Shown: positions 33,452 through 45,944 of the stretch, piece after piece
Layout: the number at the start of each line of letters is the position of its first letter
How positions within the stretch are numbered: the first letter of the stretch is position 1
From: Adiantum capillus-veneris
Taxonomy: Eukaryota; Streptophyta; Polypodiopsida; Polypodiales; Pteridaceae
DNA: 64,000 bases
Direction of reading: 5' to 3'
Assembly (NCBI GenBank): GCA_014529385.2
Contig: CM043948.1
Coordinates: forward strand, 20,227,951-20,291,950
The notes under the pieces: generated by a model
The model's database searches: none
Told to the model about the DNA's origin: nothing
Seen by the model: the letters and a program-made list of their open reading frames with translations, nothing else
Translations under genes and position numbers: made by a program

Positions 33452-34319
33452 AAATACTCGCGTAAATAGCCTTTACACTGTTGCTCAAGAGAAGAAATTA
33501 TTACTAAAGCAAGTTCAACTCTCTACTTTCAAGGGAGAGGGACCCAATTTAGAGCGAGATGTCTAAGCATGGTTAGATGCTATGAACGACTATTTTCAAA
33601 CTGCAGGAACTGCTTCGGAAAACCAAACAATGTTGGGTATGTTCCGTCTCATCAGAGGTGCCAAACTTTGGTTGAAGCAACAGTGCAAAGATAATCCCAC
33701 GAGTAGTCCATCTTGGGAGAAAATGAAGCTTGCAATCAAAGAACGTTATCTCCCTCCTGCACATCAGGCTATCAAGATGAATGAGTTATTTGGTCTATGC
33801 AAGCTAGGACTTTCATTAGAGGAGTACTACACCAATTTTGTGTCTTTAGGACACTATGCTCCTCAGATGACCATGGAGCAACAAATTTCCCATTTCTGTC
33901 AAGGCCTCAACAAACCCCTGAGTACACGTCTTGAAGCCATGAGGCCTACATCAATAGAAGATGCCCTTCTCAGGGCTAAGCCTCTTGCAGCCAAAGGAAC
34001 CAAATCCATAAGGAACTATAATGGATTTAATAACTTGAGGGGAAGAACTAGGGGAACTTTCAACCAAGGATACCAACAACGTGGACTAGCTGCAGCAATG
34101 AACTTGGAGCAGACCTTCTCAAACGTTAGGTGCTATGGATGCAATCAAATGGGGCACTATAGAAATAACTATCGTGAAGAGAAAAACCCTCGAACTACTG
34201 CTAGAGCCGTTCCTCAAAATCAAGGAGAGAATCTAAGAGGAGGTAGAAATGGAGAACAAGGTAGAGGAAGAGCAAGAGGAGCCAGATCTTATGCAATCAT
34301 GGGAGAACCAACCTTATGA
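33452..34319 (+). pseudogene. Gag of Tek1
   Basis: The frame is recognisable from about 33452 (TRVNSLYTVAQEKK), through FKGEGPNLERDV, a TAA at 33564-33566, then AWLDAMNDYFQTAG and the capsid-like RLIRGAKLWLKQQC ... WEKMKLAIKERYLPPAH of the plant retrotransposon gag domain. The zinc knuckle is CYGCNQMGHYRNNY, C-X2-C-X4-H-X4-Y, with the last Cys replaced by Tyr. An Arg/Gly-rich tail ends at TGA near 34319. Gag packages element RNA into particles; in a gag-only element it could act with enzymes from a relative, but this copy is broken. Confidence 0.88.
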
Positions 34320-35195
34320 ATGTGGAAGATAAAAGAGCCACTCTCTTGGCCACAGTTAGCAATCCTAGAGCTTTGTAAACCACTATAAATCAATAATGTA
34401 AAGCTTTGAGTTACTTATATAGTAAAAATGGTATACATGATTTTCTTTTCCAAAATTACCTAAGGAGTCTAAAGCTAAATTAGCATTCAATCAAAAAAAT
34501 TAAGGGTTGAACTAGAAAATGAGGCAGAGGTTCTCGATAGTAAGAAAAGAATTTGAATTTTGAGAATGAGATAGTTATCAAGAAACCAAGTCACATTATT
34601 TGTGCACACGATAGCCTTCCTTGGAAAATGACCTAGATATGAAAGTATTAAGGTACGAGACTAATAGGAAGCCGAAAAGAACTCTTGGTATGATACTTCT
34701 TAAAACCCTTTACATATTGTTGGTCAACCAGGTTAGAGCAGAGAGGGGGTACCTCTGGTGAAATAGTGGAAGTTTGTACCGAATGCAGATTGCTCAAGAT
34801 GGCAAGAACACGCCGAGCGCGTTCAGATTGGCAAAGCTCGAATACATGATAATTGTCGAACACTGATTTCTCTGAATGGTCAGTTAGACCAAGCGCATTC
34901 ATGATGACAAGGTGGATATATGGATCTTTTCTGGAATGGATTTAATCTGGTTTTTGAGATGATACAAATAGTTTGTAAAGTTTTTTAAGATGAGCTCAAC
35001 ACTGACAGTTTCTTAGGGAAAAATTTGACTAGCAAGTAACTCTAACTAGGGAAACAAGTCTGCAAAACAGAATAATTAGAGAACATTTAGTAAAATAGAA
35101 GGACTACCCCACTGAAGACGTCACATGGGAGGATGAAGTATCACTTTTCAAAAATTTTCCCAAATATGGTTGAGATGAGGACATCTCAATTTATT
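34320..35195 (+). other. Tek1 internal region without pol
   Basis: 0.9 kb between gag and the 3' LTR where protease, RT and integrase would be expected. None is recognisable on either strand. A minus-strand ORF at 34648-34902 shows no motif. The last 120 bp are also present, inverted, next to the Tek2 LTR (43491-43640), so both elements ended the same way. Confidence 0.8.
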
Positions 35196-35207
35196 AAGTT
35201 GGGATGA
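35196..35207 (+). other. Polypurine tract of Tek1
   Basis: AAGTTGGGATGA directly before the 3' LTR start TGTAAGG; the inverted Tek2 copy has a near-identical AAGTTGGGGTGA. It would prime plus-strand DNA synthesis. Confidence 0.8.
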
Positions 35208-35208
35208 T

Positions 35209-38200
35209 TGTAAGGTTTCCAATTTTTGAAACCTTAGAAATTGTACAAAGTCTGATCAAACTAACTTGGTTGCTAAGAAAACATTGTAGAATGATCCAAC
35301 TATGGCAAATATTGGTATTTTTGGAACCGTAACCAAAGCAGGGTTAAAATTTTTCAAAACCGAATTCCGATAAAATCTGGAAAAGTTACGGGCTTTGAAA
35401 GGTTACACTATGAATTTAATTAGTTAAGTAAAATTAAATGGTTTCAGTACTTATTACTGCTAAAGGCTTTTTTATCCTAAGGTTCTAGAAATTGCAAATA
35501 TTTCCAAAATTAATCATTAAAAGTCAACAAACTAGTAGAAAATCGATTCTGTGTATCTCGGGGGCTATGTGGGGTAATGATGAACTTTCCTAGACTAGAT
35601 TTAGCAACAGGGGGCATTTTTGGAGCTGTAGGGCTGCTTGGGATGCAAGTTACTGCCATTTTCCAACCTGTGAGTGCCCAGAAACCTATAAATATGACCC
35701 TTGCTTCACAATTTTAGACAGACTCAGAGCCTTGGTACATTCTCTGTCATCTAGAGAGACCTCTACGCAGAAATCACTAGAGAGCAAAGCTCTAGTTGGT
35801 TAATCAATCGTAATTAACACTAACCTTTTTTTATTAGTAAAACTAGGTTAATCTATTTATAATTTTCTTAATTAATTGAATATTAAACTTATGTATACTC
35901 TAAAATTCTCTCCTTATTCAAAATTTGTTGTTGATTATTGTGATTAAGCTTAAGGATGCTAAGCTAATTAATTATTATATCATATTAGAACTGAAATTCC
36001 TAGTTTTAACCAAAAATTAATAATAATTATACTAATTAAATTTGCATTAAGATGAGATAATTATCACAGCTATACTAAAATGTCATTATGTTAGGAAAAT
36101 TATCTTGTAATTTTTTGAGTAATTTTTATAATTATTTAAGCAGAATTACATTGTTTTTGAGAGAAAAGTAAAGGGAAAAATGATCAAAATAATCCAAAAT
36201 TCTTTGAGATATTTATCAAAGGTAAATCACATCTTAGTGAACCCGTGATAATTATCTTAAACTTAGATAATTAGTTTACCTAATTATCTTAGCAGAATTA
36301 CACTGTTTTTAGGACAAATTAAAAGAGAAAAAATAGCAAATTGATCCAAAATGCTTTGAGATAATTATCAAAGGTAAATCGCATCTTATTGAGCCTGTGA
36401 TAATTATATTAACCTCAAAAAACTAGATTAACTAATTATCTCAGCATAATTACACTATTTTTTGGAGAAATCAAAAGCGAAAAAATGCTTTGAGATAATT
36501 ATTAGAGAAACAACATATCTTATGGAACCCGGGATATTTATCCTAACCTCAGATGGTTAGTTTAACTAATTATCTCAGCATAATTATACTGTTTTTAGGG
36601 AAAATTAAAAGGGGGAAAATAACAAATTGATTCAAAATGCTTTGAGATAATTATCAAAGAAAACAAAACATCCTATGAAACCCGTGATAATTATCTTAAC
36701 CTCAAATATTTAGGTTAACTAATTATCTCAATAAAATTATACTATTTTTATGGAAAAATAAACATGGAAAATTAGAAAACTGATCCAAAATTCTTTGAGA
36801 TAAATATCAAAGTAAAGACACATCTTAGGGAACCCTTAAAAATTATCTTAGTCTCAGATAATTAGTTTAATTAATTATCTCAGTAGCAAAACACTATTTT
36901 TAAGAGAAATATAATGAAAAAAAATAGTAAATTAAACTAAAAACCTTTTAGATAATTATCAGAGATAAATCACATCTTAACAAGCCCGTGATAATTATCT
37001 TAACCATAGATAATTATTTTAGCTTATTATTTTAGTAGAAAAACACTATTTTTGATAGTAAAGTAAAGGGGGAAATTAGTAAATCATGTGATATGATTAC
37101 ATACTATTTATCAAAGTTAGACTACATGATAAAAAGTTTATGATGATTATGTTAAGGTTAGAAACTTAGTATAGATATTTATCTAAGTCAAATGATACTA
37201 ATTCTAGCTGAAAACGAAAGAGGGAAAGTAATAATTCATGCTATATGATTACATGCTATTTATCAGAGCTAGATTACATGATGAAAAGTTCGTGATAATT
37301 ATGTCAAGGGTACAAACTTAGTATAGAAATTATACCAAATCTAAGTAGAAACCAAAGGGAAAAATTAGTAAATCATGTTATATGATTACATGCTATTTAT
37401 GAGAGTTAGATTACATGATAAAGAGGCCGTGATAATTATGTTAAGGTTAGAAAATTAGTATAGATTTTTATCTAAGTCAAATTATACTAGTTTTAGCTGA
37501 AAATTAAAGATGGAAATTAGATAATTGAGTTGGAAAATTAAAAGATAGTTACCACAGGTCACAAACATCGTTATCTTCTTGTAATAATTATATCATAGTT
37601 AATTAGTGAGTTTAGAAAATTATAATTGACCAAAAGCCTTAGTTTTAGCAAAAGATTAAATAAAATAAATAGACTTTGCGATCAAAAGTTATTAGGAAAA
37701 TTATAGTAAGTGTAAACTTATGATTTATAGTGGAGGAAATGAACTCTTTGAAAGAAAATAAATAGAAAAAATATTAAGCTCAAAATAAATAGATTCCAAG
37801 CTTAAAATTCGATGAAAAAATTAGAAAAAAGATATACAAAATTATAAGAAAATTAGGATAGCTTAGAAAACCCTTAGGGAAGCTGTGAAAGAAGTTATCA
37901 TACTTATATAGAAAAATACGAAATTACTAGGTCAAGAATTTATCAATTAAGACTATAAATTTAACCTAGATTTGGAAAAAATTGGATACAAAGGTTAAGT
38001 CTAGCTTTCAGATAATTTACCTAATGATTAGACGTCCTTTTTATAACGATAAGAAGTTATGGCACCTAAAAGGACCCAAGAAAATCTTACATCTGATGAT
38101 GAGGATATAGCTCCAAAACAAACTAGAGCGTCGCTCGATGACGAAGCCCGGCCTAGTAGTAGGCCTATGGAGGAGAGTCTTCAGGTGCTAGCATAGCAGC

Positions 38201-39341
38201 AGATGGCAAATCAATCGCAGGTGGGTTTCCCATTATTCAATTAAGTCTTTAAATAGTTTAAGTTCTTTTATAAGTTAGCATTGCATACGTAAGGAGTGAG
38301 TAAGAATAAGAAAAGGAATAATCGACCACAACCGGAGGGTAACTTTCAACGTGCATTGTTTATAATGTAGGAAAGAATTGTTTGGATTAAAATTGGTTGA
38401 ATTAGGAAAGATATGTTTGATCATCCTTAAGACAGCTTATCTCAAGACACCTCCGACTCCTTGATATAAATTGATGAATAATGATGGCTTTCCAGCCACG
38501 GATAAGCCGGTTACCCCCATGAACGTTGAGTTTCTACTCCGTGTCATGTCTTGATGTTTCTACATAAGTTAGGATACCGTTTTTTATCCTAGGGGAGCCG
38601 CCCGATTGTATTGGCAACTGGTTTGGTGTATGGGCACCCGAAACCTTCGGTGGGGGTTTATCCACTCCGGATTGTGAATAAGAAATGGGTGTCGTTTTTT
38701 CACCCTTAGGTGATCTTGAGACAAGAAGAGTACTGGTCATAGTTATTATGGAAAATTTTTTGATTGACAGTACCTTGTGTTAAGTTTAAAGATGTCTGTT
38801 TTCTAAAAGAATGCTTTCAATGCTGCCTTCAAGGAGTTTCTGTGACGAGACGTTAAAAGAAACCATTATTTTAAATGTTAAAACAATGTGATAGTAAGAT
38901 AAATGAATCATGTGTGAGTGCGAGGTGGTAAGTGGGGATTGACTAAGGTTGTCAATCATGGACGGGTGGACCTGATTAGTCAGGTAACTATCCACACCTG
39001 CGCACTAAAACGTTTAGAAAACTTCTTCACTTGGAAGCGGAGTCCATCAGTAGTTGTGTCCTCAAATCTATTAGGGGGAAAAAAGCGTTGGTTGAGGATA
39101 CCTTAGCCCAATTGTGGTAGTTATAGGGCCGAAATAGTTTTTTGGACTTTTAATACATTGTCCCGTTTTCACTGCGAGACAGGACTAGGTCTTCTTCTAA
39201 GGCTATAGACCCAAGCCATTGTCAATGGTAAAGCTCTATTCCTTGGATTTTGCTTGTTTAGAGAATCAAATTTTTATCAGACCTAAAGACTTATCAAGGA
39301 TCCCATCCCGATCTTGGTAGTGACGGGTTGGGGATCTCACA
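35209..39341 (+). repeat. 3' LTR of Tek1
   Basis: 4133 bp, TGTAAGG...CTCACA, followed by the target duplication CATAT. It has the same ~152-bp array at about 36050-37450 and about 390 bp near 38030-38425 that the 5' LTR lacks. That extra piece has a counterpart in Tek2 (about 40860-41200), so the 5' LTR suffered a deletion. Confidence 0.95.
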
Positions 39342-39489
39342 CATATTTTAGGATTTTTTTCCAAAATTGACTATAAAACCCCTTATTTTAATGTATCTCT
39401 GTTAAATTGCCTAAAGTTTTTGCATTTTAAAATCCCTCCGTTTGAACTCACGTTATACGTTAACATGATTACATAGTGCACCCCCCGAG

Positions 39490-39916
39490 ATTTTGTACAA
39501 TGTTTGGTCTTTATGAATATCTAGTCATGCATTTTGGTTTGACTAATGCGTCAGCCACATTCGATCGTTTAATGGAGAATATTTTTAGACCCCACCGCAA
39601 GTTTATTGGAGTGTTCTTTGATGATATCACCATCTACTCCAAGTCTTTGGAGCACAAGCAACATCTCCAGGTAATTTTTAAAGCTTTATGGGAGAAGAAG
39701 ATTTTTATCAATCAAAAGAAGAGTGAACTTTTCCTTCAAGAGATTCAATACTTAGGTCATATTATTTCTCAAGATGGTATCCAAAGCTAGAGTTAATAAA
39801 AGCATGGCCTAATCCAAGGAACTTGTATGAGCTAAGAAGATTTATTGGTATGTGTGCATACTATAGATGCTTCATAGAAAAATTTTCTCAAATAGCACGA
39901 CCATTACATGACTAAA
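39490..39916 (+). pseudogene. Reverse transcriptase of GypD, second half
   Basis: The frame resumes with FGLYEYLVMHFGLTNASATF, then the catalytic block FFDDITIYSKS (the usual Tyr/Val positions are FF, both Asp kept) and YLGHIISQDGIQS, a stop, and ELRRFIGMCAYYRCFIEK. It ends at ARPLHD, where the Tek2 LTR starts at 39917. Removing the insertion and one copy of the 9-bp duplication restores the frame with the first half exactly. Confidence 0.92.
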
Positions 39917-42900
39917 TGTAAGGTCCCCAATCCTGCCGACACCAAAAAACGGGATGGTACCATTGACAGGTCTCTAGGCCTACTAAAGTCAAAGTCCTTA
40001 AACAAGAAAAATTCCAGGGAATTCACCCTTACCATTGACAATGGTTTAGGTTTATAGCCCTAGAAAGAGACCTAGTCCTCTCTCACAGTGGAAACGGGAC
40101 CATAAAAAAATTTCCGGCCCTATAACTTCATCATTCAGATTTTGGTTTCCTTAGCCAACATTTTTTTTCCCCTAACATATGTGAGGGGCAGAGCCATTGG
40201 TGGATTCCTCTTCTAAGTGAAGAAGTTTCTGAACGTTTAGTGCGCGGGAATGGATAGTTACCTGACTAATCAGGTCCACCCGTTCATGATTGACAACCTT
40301 AGTCAATCCCCACTTACCACCCCACACTCACACATGATTTCTGTGTTTTTTAATTACTACCACATTCTTTTCACGATTAAAATAATGATTCCTTTTTAAC
40401 TTTCACAACTGCATTTCATTAAGACAACCTTTGAAAACAGTATCTGAAGACATTCTTTTAGCAAACAAAGATCCTTAGACTTAAGACAAGGTACTGTCAT
40501 TTTGAAGTATCTCTGACCAGTATTGGCTTGTCTCAAGACCACCTATACAGGGGTGAAAAAACGACACCCATTCCTTATTTATAAAAACCGGGGTGAAAAA
40601 AGCCATCAACCAAAGTCCGGGCGCCTATACGCCAATCGGCTGCCCATACAATCGGGAGGTTCCTCTAGGATAAACTTGAAAGTACTATCCACAAACACAA
40701 ACAAGCACGGGGTAAAGACTCCACGCATGCTGAGGAAACCGACTCATCCATGATGGTATCTCCATCATTACTCATTATCGGGAGTAAAATTTTTCCAAGG
40801 AATCAGAGGTGTCTTGAGACAAGCTTTCTTAAGGATGGTCAAACATTTATTTCCTAAGTCAATCAGTCATAACCCAATCATTTCTTTCCTATTTAAAATC
40901 ATTGCTCGTTGGTTTCGTGGAAGTTACCTTGCATTTACAGCCAGTCTGTCCTTCCTAACCTTATGTATGCAATGTTAACTTAAAAATGAACTTTTTTAAG
41001 TGAACAAAATAGAAATCCACTTGGGATTGCTCGTCCATGTGCTGTGGGGCGAGTGTCCATAGACTTTCCTCTGTTGGCCTATGGCTAGGCCCAGCCTCAT
41101 GGTCATTAATGGCTTTATCTCGCTTGTTGCTAACATCCTCTTTCTCAGTAAGAGGATTTTCCCTGGTTCTCTTTGGAGCCATGTCGGCAGCCTTATGAAA
41201 AGACTTAATCCATTAGAAGTTTAATTGAATAATCTTCTTTTTTCTTATTTACCCAAAATAAAGATTTTTAGAGTAAGTAGATATCTTTAATAGTCAACTT
41301 GATGAGATATTCCTCATATAACTGATTTATGCTATAAGTAATTTCCCTTAATTACCATTTAATTTGGGAAGCCCTTTAACTAGGTTTCTCCTTAGTCTAT
41401 ATTCCATTTTAGCCTTATTAAATTATAAATTTCTATCGGCGGCAAATGGATTACTCGCCCTAAATTGTAATTGAATATGTTTTATCTTTAGGAATTTTCA
41501 TAAATTTGATTTATAACCTTTCCCTCCTATACTTATGGTTTGAATTAGGCAAAATTTTACTAATAGTAATTTATTGTACCATCCATTTATGCTCAGGTAA
41601 TTTTACCACCCTTAAATAGTGATTTTGGACCTCAGGTATTTGTTTGGTACTTAGATAAATTCATTTACTAATTTTCTTTCTCTATTTTATACGCAAAATC
41701 GATTACTTTTATTGAAGATAAATATCTAAACTATTTATCTAAGGTTAGGGTATTTATCGTGGATTCCTCAAGGTGTGTTCTACCTCTGATATTTATATCA
41801 AAGGTTTTTTGAATTAATTTACTATATTCCCCCTTTTATTTTCTCCTAAAAATGATATAATTTTACTGGGATGAATAAGTAAACTATTATCTAAGGGTAA
41901 CATAATTATCATGGCTTTCCTAAGGTATAATAACCTCTAATAAATAACTCAAGACATTTTGAATCAATTTAATAATTTCTCCCTTTTAATTTGTCCTTAA
42001 AATAGAGTAATTCTGCTAAAGTAGTTAAGTAAATTAGTTATCTAAACTTGACATAATTATCACGGATTTCCTAACATATAATTAACCTCTAATAAATAAC
42101 TCATATCATTTTGAATCAATTCACTAATTTCTCCCTTTTAATTTGTCCTAAAAATAGAGTAATTCAACTAAAGTAATTACGTAAATTAATTATTTGAGCT
42201 TGACATAATAATCACAAGTTTCCTAATATGTAATTAACTTTTGATAAATAACTAATACCAATTTGAATCTATTTACTAATTTCCCCTATTTAATGTGTCC
42301 TAAAAACAGAGTAAGTTTGCTAAAGTAATTAGGTAAATTAATTTTCTAATCTTGACATAATTACCATGAGCTCCCTAACATATAATTCATCTCTGATAAA
42401 TAAGTCAAATCATTTTGAATCTATTTGCTAATTTCCCCTATTTAATTTATTTTAAAAACATAGTATTTTTGCTAAAGTAATTAAATTAATTAATTATCTA
42501 AGCTTGATATAATTATCACAGATTTTCTAATATGTAATTAACCTCTCATAAATAACTCAAACCAATTTGAATCCATTTGCTAGTTTTCCCTATTTAATGT
42601 GTCCTAAAAACAGAGTATTTCTGCTAAAGTAATTAGATAAATTAATCATATGAGCTTGACATAATTATCACGGGTTTACTAACATATAATTAACCTTCCA
42701 TAAATAACTCAAATCATTTTGAGTCTATTTGCTAATTTTTCCTATTTAATTTGTCCAAAAAACAGAGTATTTCTACTAAAGTAATTAGATAAATTAATTA
42801 TCTGAGCTTGACCTAATTATCATGGGTTACCTAACATAAATGTAACCACTGATTAATCTAGCCTTGCTAATTAAGAAGGATTAGGCTAATTACCGTTTAA

Positions 42901-43490
42901 GTTAATCAACTAGAGCTTAATCTCTAGCGATTTCTGCGTAGCGTTCTCTCTAGATGAGAGAGAGTGTGTCAAGGCTCCGAGTCTAAATTTTTATGAAGGG
43001 AAGGGGATCTTTTTTTAGTTTTTTTGGGCCCCGGGCAGTTTCTGGCAGGTTTTGACACCCCAAGCAGGCCCCCAACTTGTAGATGGCACCAACTACTGCT
43101 AAATCTATCTCTGGCAAGTTCCCCCCAACTCCACACTGCCCCCATACCTTCCAGAATCGATTTTGGTTGATTTTGCTGATTTCTAATGATGAAAATTGGA
43201 ATATCATTTAATTCTAGAACCTTAGGATAAGAAAGTCCTTGTGAATAATTATTACTGAAACCGTCCAATTTTTATTAACTAATTGAATTCCTATTGTAAC
43301 CTTCTAGGGTCTGTAACTTTTCCAGTTTTCATCGGATTCTGATTCTGAAAATTACTAACCATAGTAAAGCTTTGCTTATGATTCCAAAAATACCAATATT
43401 AGCCGTGTTTGAATCCTTCTACAATGGTTTTTAATTTAATTTTACAAGCTTTGTACAATTTTTAAGGTTTTGGAAACTGGAAACCTTACA
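39917..43490 (-). repeat. 3' LTR of Tek2
   Basis: 3574 bp. The ~152-bp array lies at about 41690-42850, where the marker TTTTGAATC or TTTGAATC recurs about every 150 bp (42111, 42259, 42410, 42560, 42712). Open frames on either strand here, including 40523-40753 and 40961-41182, are not supported as genes. Confidence 0.92.
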
Positions 43491-43679
43491 ATCACCCCAA
43501 CTTAAGGAATTGAGATGTCCTCATCTCAATCAAAATTGGGAAAATCTTTGCGAAATGATACTTCATCCTCCCAGGTGGCGTTTTCAGTGGGTTGTCCTTC
43601 CATTTTACTAAATGTTCTCTGATAACTCTGTTTCTTAGACTCCTTTCCCTAGTGTCGAGAATACAATCCGGTTAGAGTT
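39917..43679 (-). mobile_element. Tek2: 3' LTR and internal stub, same family as Tek1
   Basis: On the minus strand: a stub of internal sequence (43679-43491) matching the last part of Tek1's internal region, the PPT AAGTTGGGGTGA at 43493-43504, then an LTR from 43490 (TGTAAGGTTTCC) to 39917 (GGGGACCTTACA). It cuts GypD RT on the left. The right side is truncated at 43679 by an LTR fragment of another family. No target duplication could be identified. Confidence 0.88.
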
Positions 43680-43975
43680 TGTTGAGCGGAGGACTACACC
43701 TATACATTTTTTCTCACACTCATATGTTTGTAAACACTTATTGTAATAAATGTCTTTCCGACATTTCATTTTTGATGGAGCCGATTCATTGTAATTAGCG
43801 GGACTCAATTGAGTTTCCAGCTTGTATTCCCCAAGTAGTTTCACCTGCTTGTATAATTAGATTAGAGATGTGTTCACACCTCCAAGGCTGAGGTATAAGA
43901 GCCAATTATTGTAAACCTAAGGACAATTTTTTTAATTATTAGAAAAGAGAAGTTTTCAAGCGTTGTGAGCGGGAT
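43680..43975 (+). repeat. Partial LTR, same family as 58571-59503
   Basis: Starts TGTTGAGCGGAGGACTAC and follows the other LTR (read on its minus strand) through AATAAATGTCTTTCCGACAT, GGGACTCAATTGAGTTTCC and CCTCCAAGGCTGAGGTAT, ending at about 43975 near the probable transcription start. It is in plus orientation while Tat1 is in minus, so it is not Tat1's own 3' LTR. Confidence 0.85.
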
Positions 43976-45093
43976 GGAAACACACACAACGCCTCTATAA
44001 TGACCCAACACACACTCTTGGGATGATACACACACACACATTATGGGGCACCACTCGGCTTACACAACCAGCCTGGCCGAGACAGGAAACACACAGACGG
44101 AGTGAGAAGAGAGAGATTTCCCACTTGCCCACTCAACACTCACACACACACTCTCAATTCAGCTCAAAGGAGAAAAATTGATGTTGCTTAAACTCAATGA
44201 AGCTCAGCCCAACACCAATGGGGCAAATAGTATACACAGTATTGAGGAAATACACCAGATACAACCACAAAGTTAAGCAGAGGCTTCACTCACCGGAGAA
44301 TATTACACAGAAAAACAGAAGAAAAAGAGTGAGGAATTTGGCAAAATGGACAGCGCCATCGCGTCCGGAACGGCCCAAAACCACAGTATACAATGTCAAA
44401 GTGCTCAAATCCACCTCGGATGAGCAGTTTAGGGCCAAAAAATGCTCAAAAACAGCAAAGAACACACTTGCGGCTGTTCCTCCTCTATTCTCCACGTTTT
44501 TTCTGGTCTTCTCTCTCTTTTTTCAGTTCCCACACTTAGCTTTTTTAGTTGGGCACCCGCGGCCTTTTAGATGACCTTAAACAGACCCCGAATAGGCCAA
44601 AAACTGACCTCGCAGTGCATAGTTGTCACCTTTTTTGCATCATCCGCACACCTGGCACTCAGTTTTTTTCAATAATGCATCCCACTACCACGTGAAGTGT
44701 CCCCAAATTATGGTTCTCATGATGACCTTTCTGCATAATTATCACAAGAAAACATCTACGTTGTGTTCGTACTCATCCACGTGCAAGTATTGACCCCGTT
44801 CGGCGTCCTGACGCCACTAGATGCCATCTGATGCACCTGCTTACCTCATGTCGTCGGCCCGCGGATAGCTTCCTCGAGAAGTTTTACGCGCTACCAACTC
44901 CTCCTTATTGTAGAAAAAACACAATGGTACTGATAATAGTGAAAATCGATGCACTATGTACACCCTGTCCTACTTGTACACACGTGGGCCCCACGTAACC
45001 ACCTGGCTATGGAAATTGGGTAATCCTTTATTCGATGCACCATGCACGTGTATGTACATATGCGCAATCCCTTGCTCAAAAAAACTCCTGACA
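43976..45093 (-). other. Probable 3' LTR of Tat1
   Basis: 1.1 kb without coding sequence. On the minus strand it follows a purine-rich tract (GGGGATGGGCAAATTATG) just after the integrase and would start TGTCAGGAG at 45093. CA/GT-rich microsatellite DNA lies at about 43985-44160. The second end is not clear and no matching copy exists at the other end of Tat1, so this is a tentative call. Short ORFs here (44197-44574, 44286-44495) overlap each other and lack motifs. Confidence 0.45.
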
Positions 45094-45108
45094 TAATTTG
45101 CCCATCCC

Positions 45109-45907
45109 CTAGCCTGCTAGATCATTCATGATCAGCAGCAGCAAGAGAGATATGAGACTCGCCGCATCACAGGTCTCCTCATCCTTCACCAACATTGCTT
45201 GCTCCACAGACAGCTCATCTTGCTTCACCATCATTAACCTGGCATGATATAATTTAAGACGCAATCCATTTACCCTTGACTTATGTAGAATCCCATCCAG
45301 GTTAGCCAACTGATATGTACCATTTGGAAAACACTCCACTACCTTGAAAGGGCCTTCCCACTTAATCTGAAACTTCTTTTGGAAGGTGTTGTCCAGCTTA
45401 CTGTTGTAACGCAAAACTAAGTCATGCTTCTTGATACCCTTACTTTTGACCTTTTCATTTATCTTTGCCAAAGCCTTATCCTGCATCTGCCCATAATGCT
45501 CCAATGCGCTCATCCTATCCAACTGAACATCCTGTAACTGTAAGAGCCTCTCTTTGAATGCATTACTAGATGGTCCAAGTAGCTTCTCTAGCATCTTGAC
45601 TGCAGGCAACTCTACTTCCACAGGCAATAGTGCTTCCTTTCCATATACCAAATGAAATGGAGTAAACCCTGTACCTGTCTTCACCGAAGTACGGTAAGCC
45701 CATAATGCACTAGGCAATTCCAAATCCCAATTCTTACCTTGGTGCTCTGTCACTTTCAAAAGAATTTGTACCAACTCACCATTGAGTCTTTCATTTAAGC
45801 CATTACACTGTGGGTAATAAGGAGTGGTATGCTGGTGCCTAATCTTCATCTTTGTGCATAGGAAGTCTAGCAGTTTAGCTCTAAATCTTGGCCCCTTATC
45901 TGAAAGT
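45109..45907 (-). pseudogene. Integrase of Tat1, C-terminal part
   Basis: Starts at the second catalytic Asp (LLSDKGPRFRAKLLDF), then YYPQCNGLNERLNGEL with the catalytic Glu, LPSALWAYRTSVKTG, PFHLVYGKEALLPVEVELP, and the C-terminal KWEGPFKVVECFPNGTY. It is open from the insertion junction to a stop at 45109. It was one ORF with 53937-54240 before Cacta1 inserted. Confidence 0.92.
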
Positions 45908-45944
45908 AGCACTACAAGAGGTTGTGTGCTCTTGTGACGCTGTT

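Larger units (their letters stand above)
28952..39341 (+). mobile_element. Tek1: giant-LTR, gag-only Ty3/gypsy element
   Basis: A complete insertion of 10,390 bp with 5-bp target duplication CATAT (28947-28951 and 39342-39346). LTRs are 28952-32618 and 35209-39341. The PBS is tRNA-iMet type, the internal region is only 2.6 kb and holds a gag and one unknown ORF; there is no protease, RT or integrase. LTR ends are TGTAAGGTTTCC and GGGGATCTCACA, forming an imperfect inverted repeat. Long LTRs and this primer are typical of the Tekay/Del branch of chromoviruses. It is a non-autonomous derivative that must have been mobilised in trans. Confidence 0.92.
28842..39498. mobile_element. Mutator-like MITE in GypD RT, itself interrupted by Tek1
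   Basis: The MITE proper is 28851-28951 plus 39347-39489 (~244 bp). It is flanked by the 9-bp target duplication ATTTTGTAC at 28842-28850 and 39490-39498. Its ends are imperfect inverted repeats; the best inner match is TATAACGTG (28879-28887) with its complement at 39449-39457, continuing into ATTCACGG/AGTTCAAACGG. A 9-bp duplication with long inverted ends is characteristic of Mutator-like elements. It has no coding capacity. Confidence 0.85.
27828..39916 (+). mobile_element. GypD: chromovirus-like pol fragment, interrupted
   Basis: The protease (27828-28300) and the first half of reverse transcriptase (to 28850) are followed, 10.6 kb later, by the second half (39490-39916). The gap is a Mutator-like MITE that itself contains Tek1. 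The fragment lacks gag, integrase and LTRs. On the right it is cut by the LTR of Tek2 within the segment ARPLHD. It may come from an autonomous relative of Tek1, but that is not shown. Confidence 0.85.

Noticed and set aside
39912-43495. Tek2 as a clean solo LTR with target duplication
   Set aside because: Flanks CTAAA and ATCAC differ, and internal element sequence continues to 43679, so it is a truncated element.
43976-45093. 3' LTR of Tat1 as a copy of the LTR at 58571-59503
   Set aside because: The two sequences do not match; the only match to that LTR is the fragment 43680-43975, which is in the opposite orientation.
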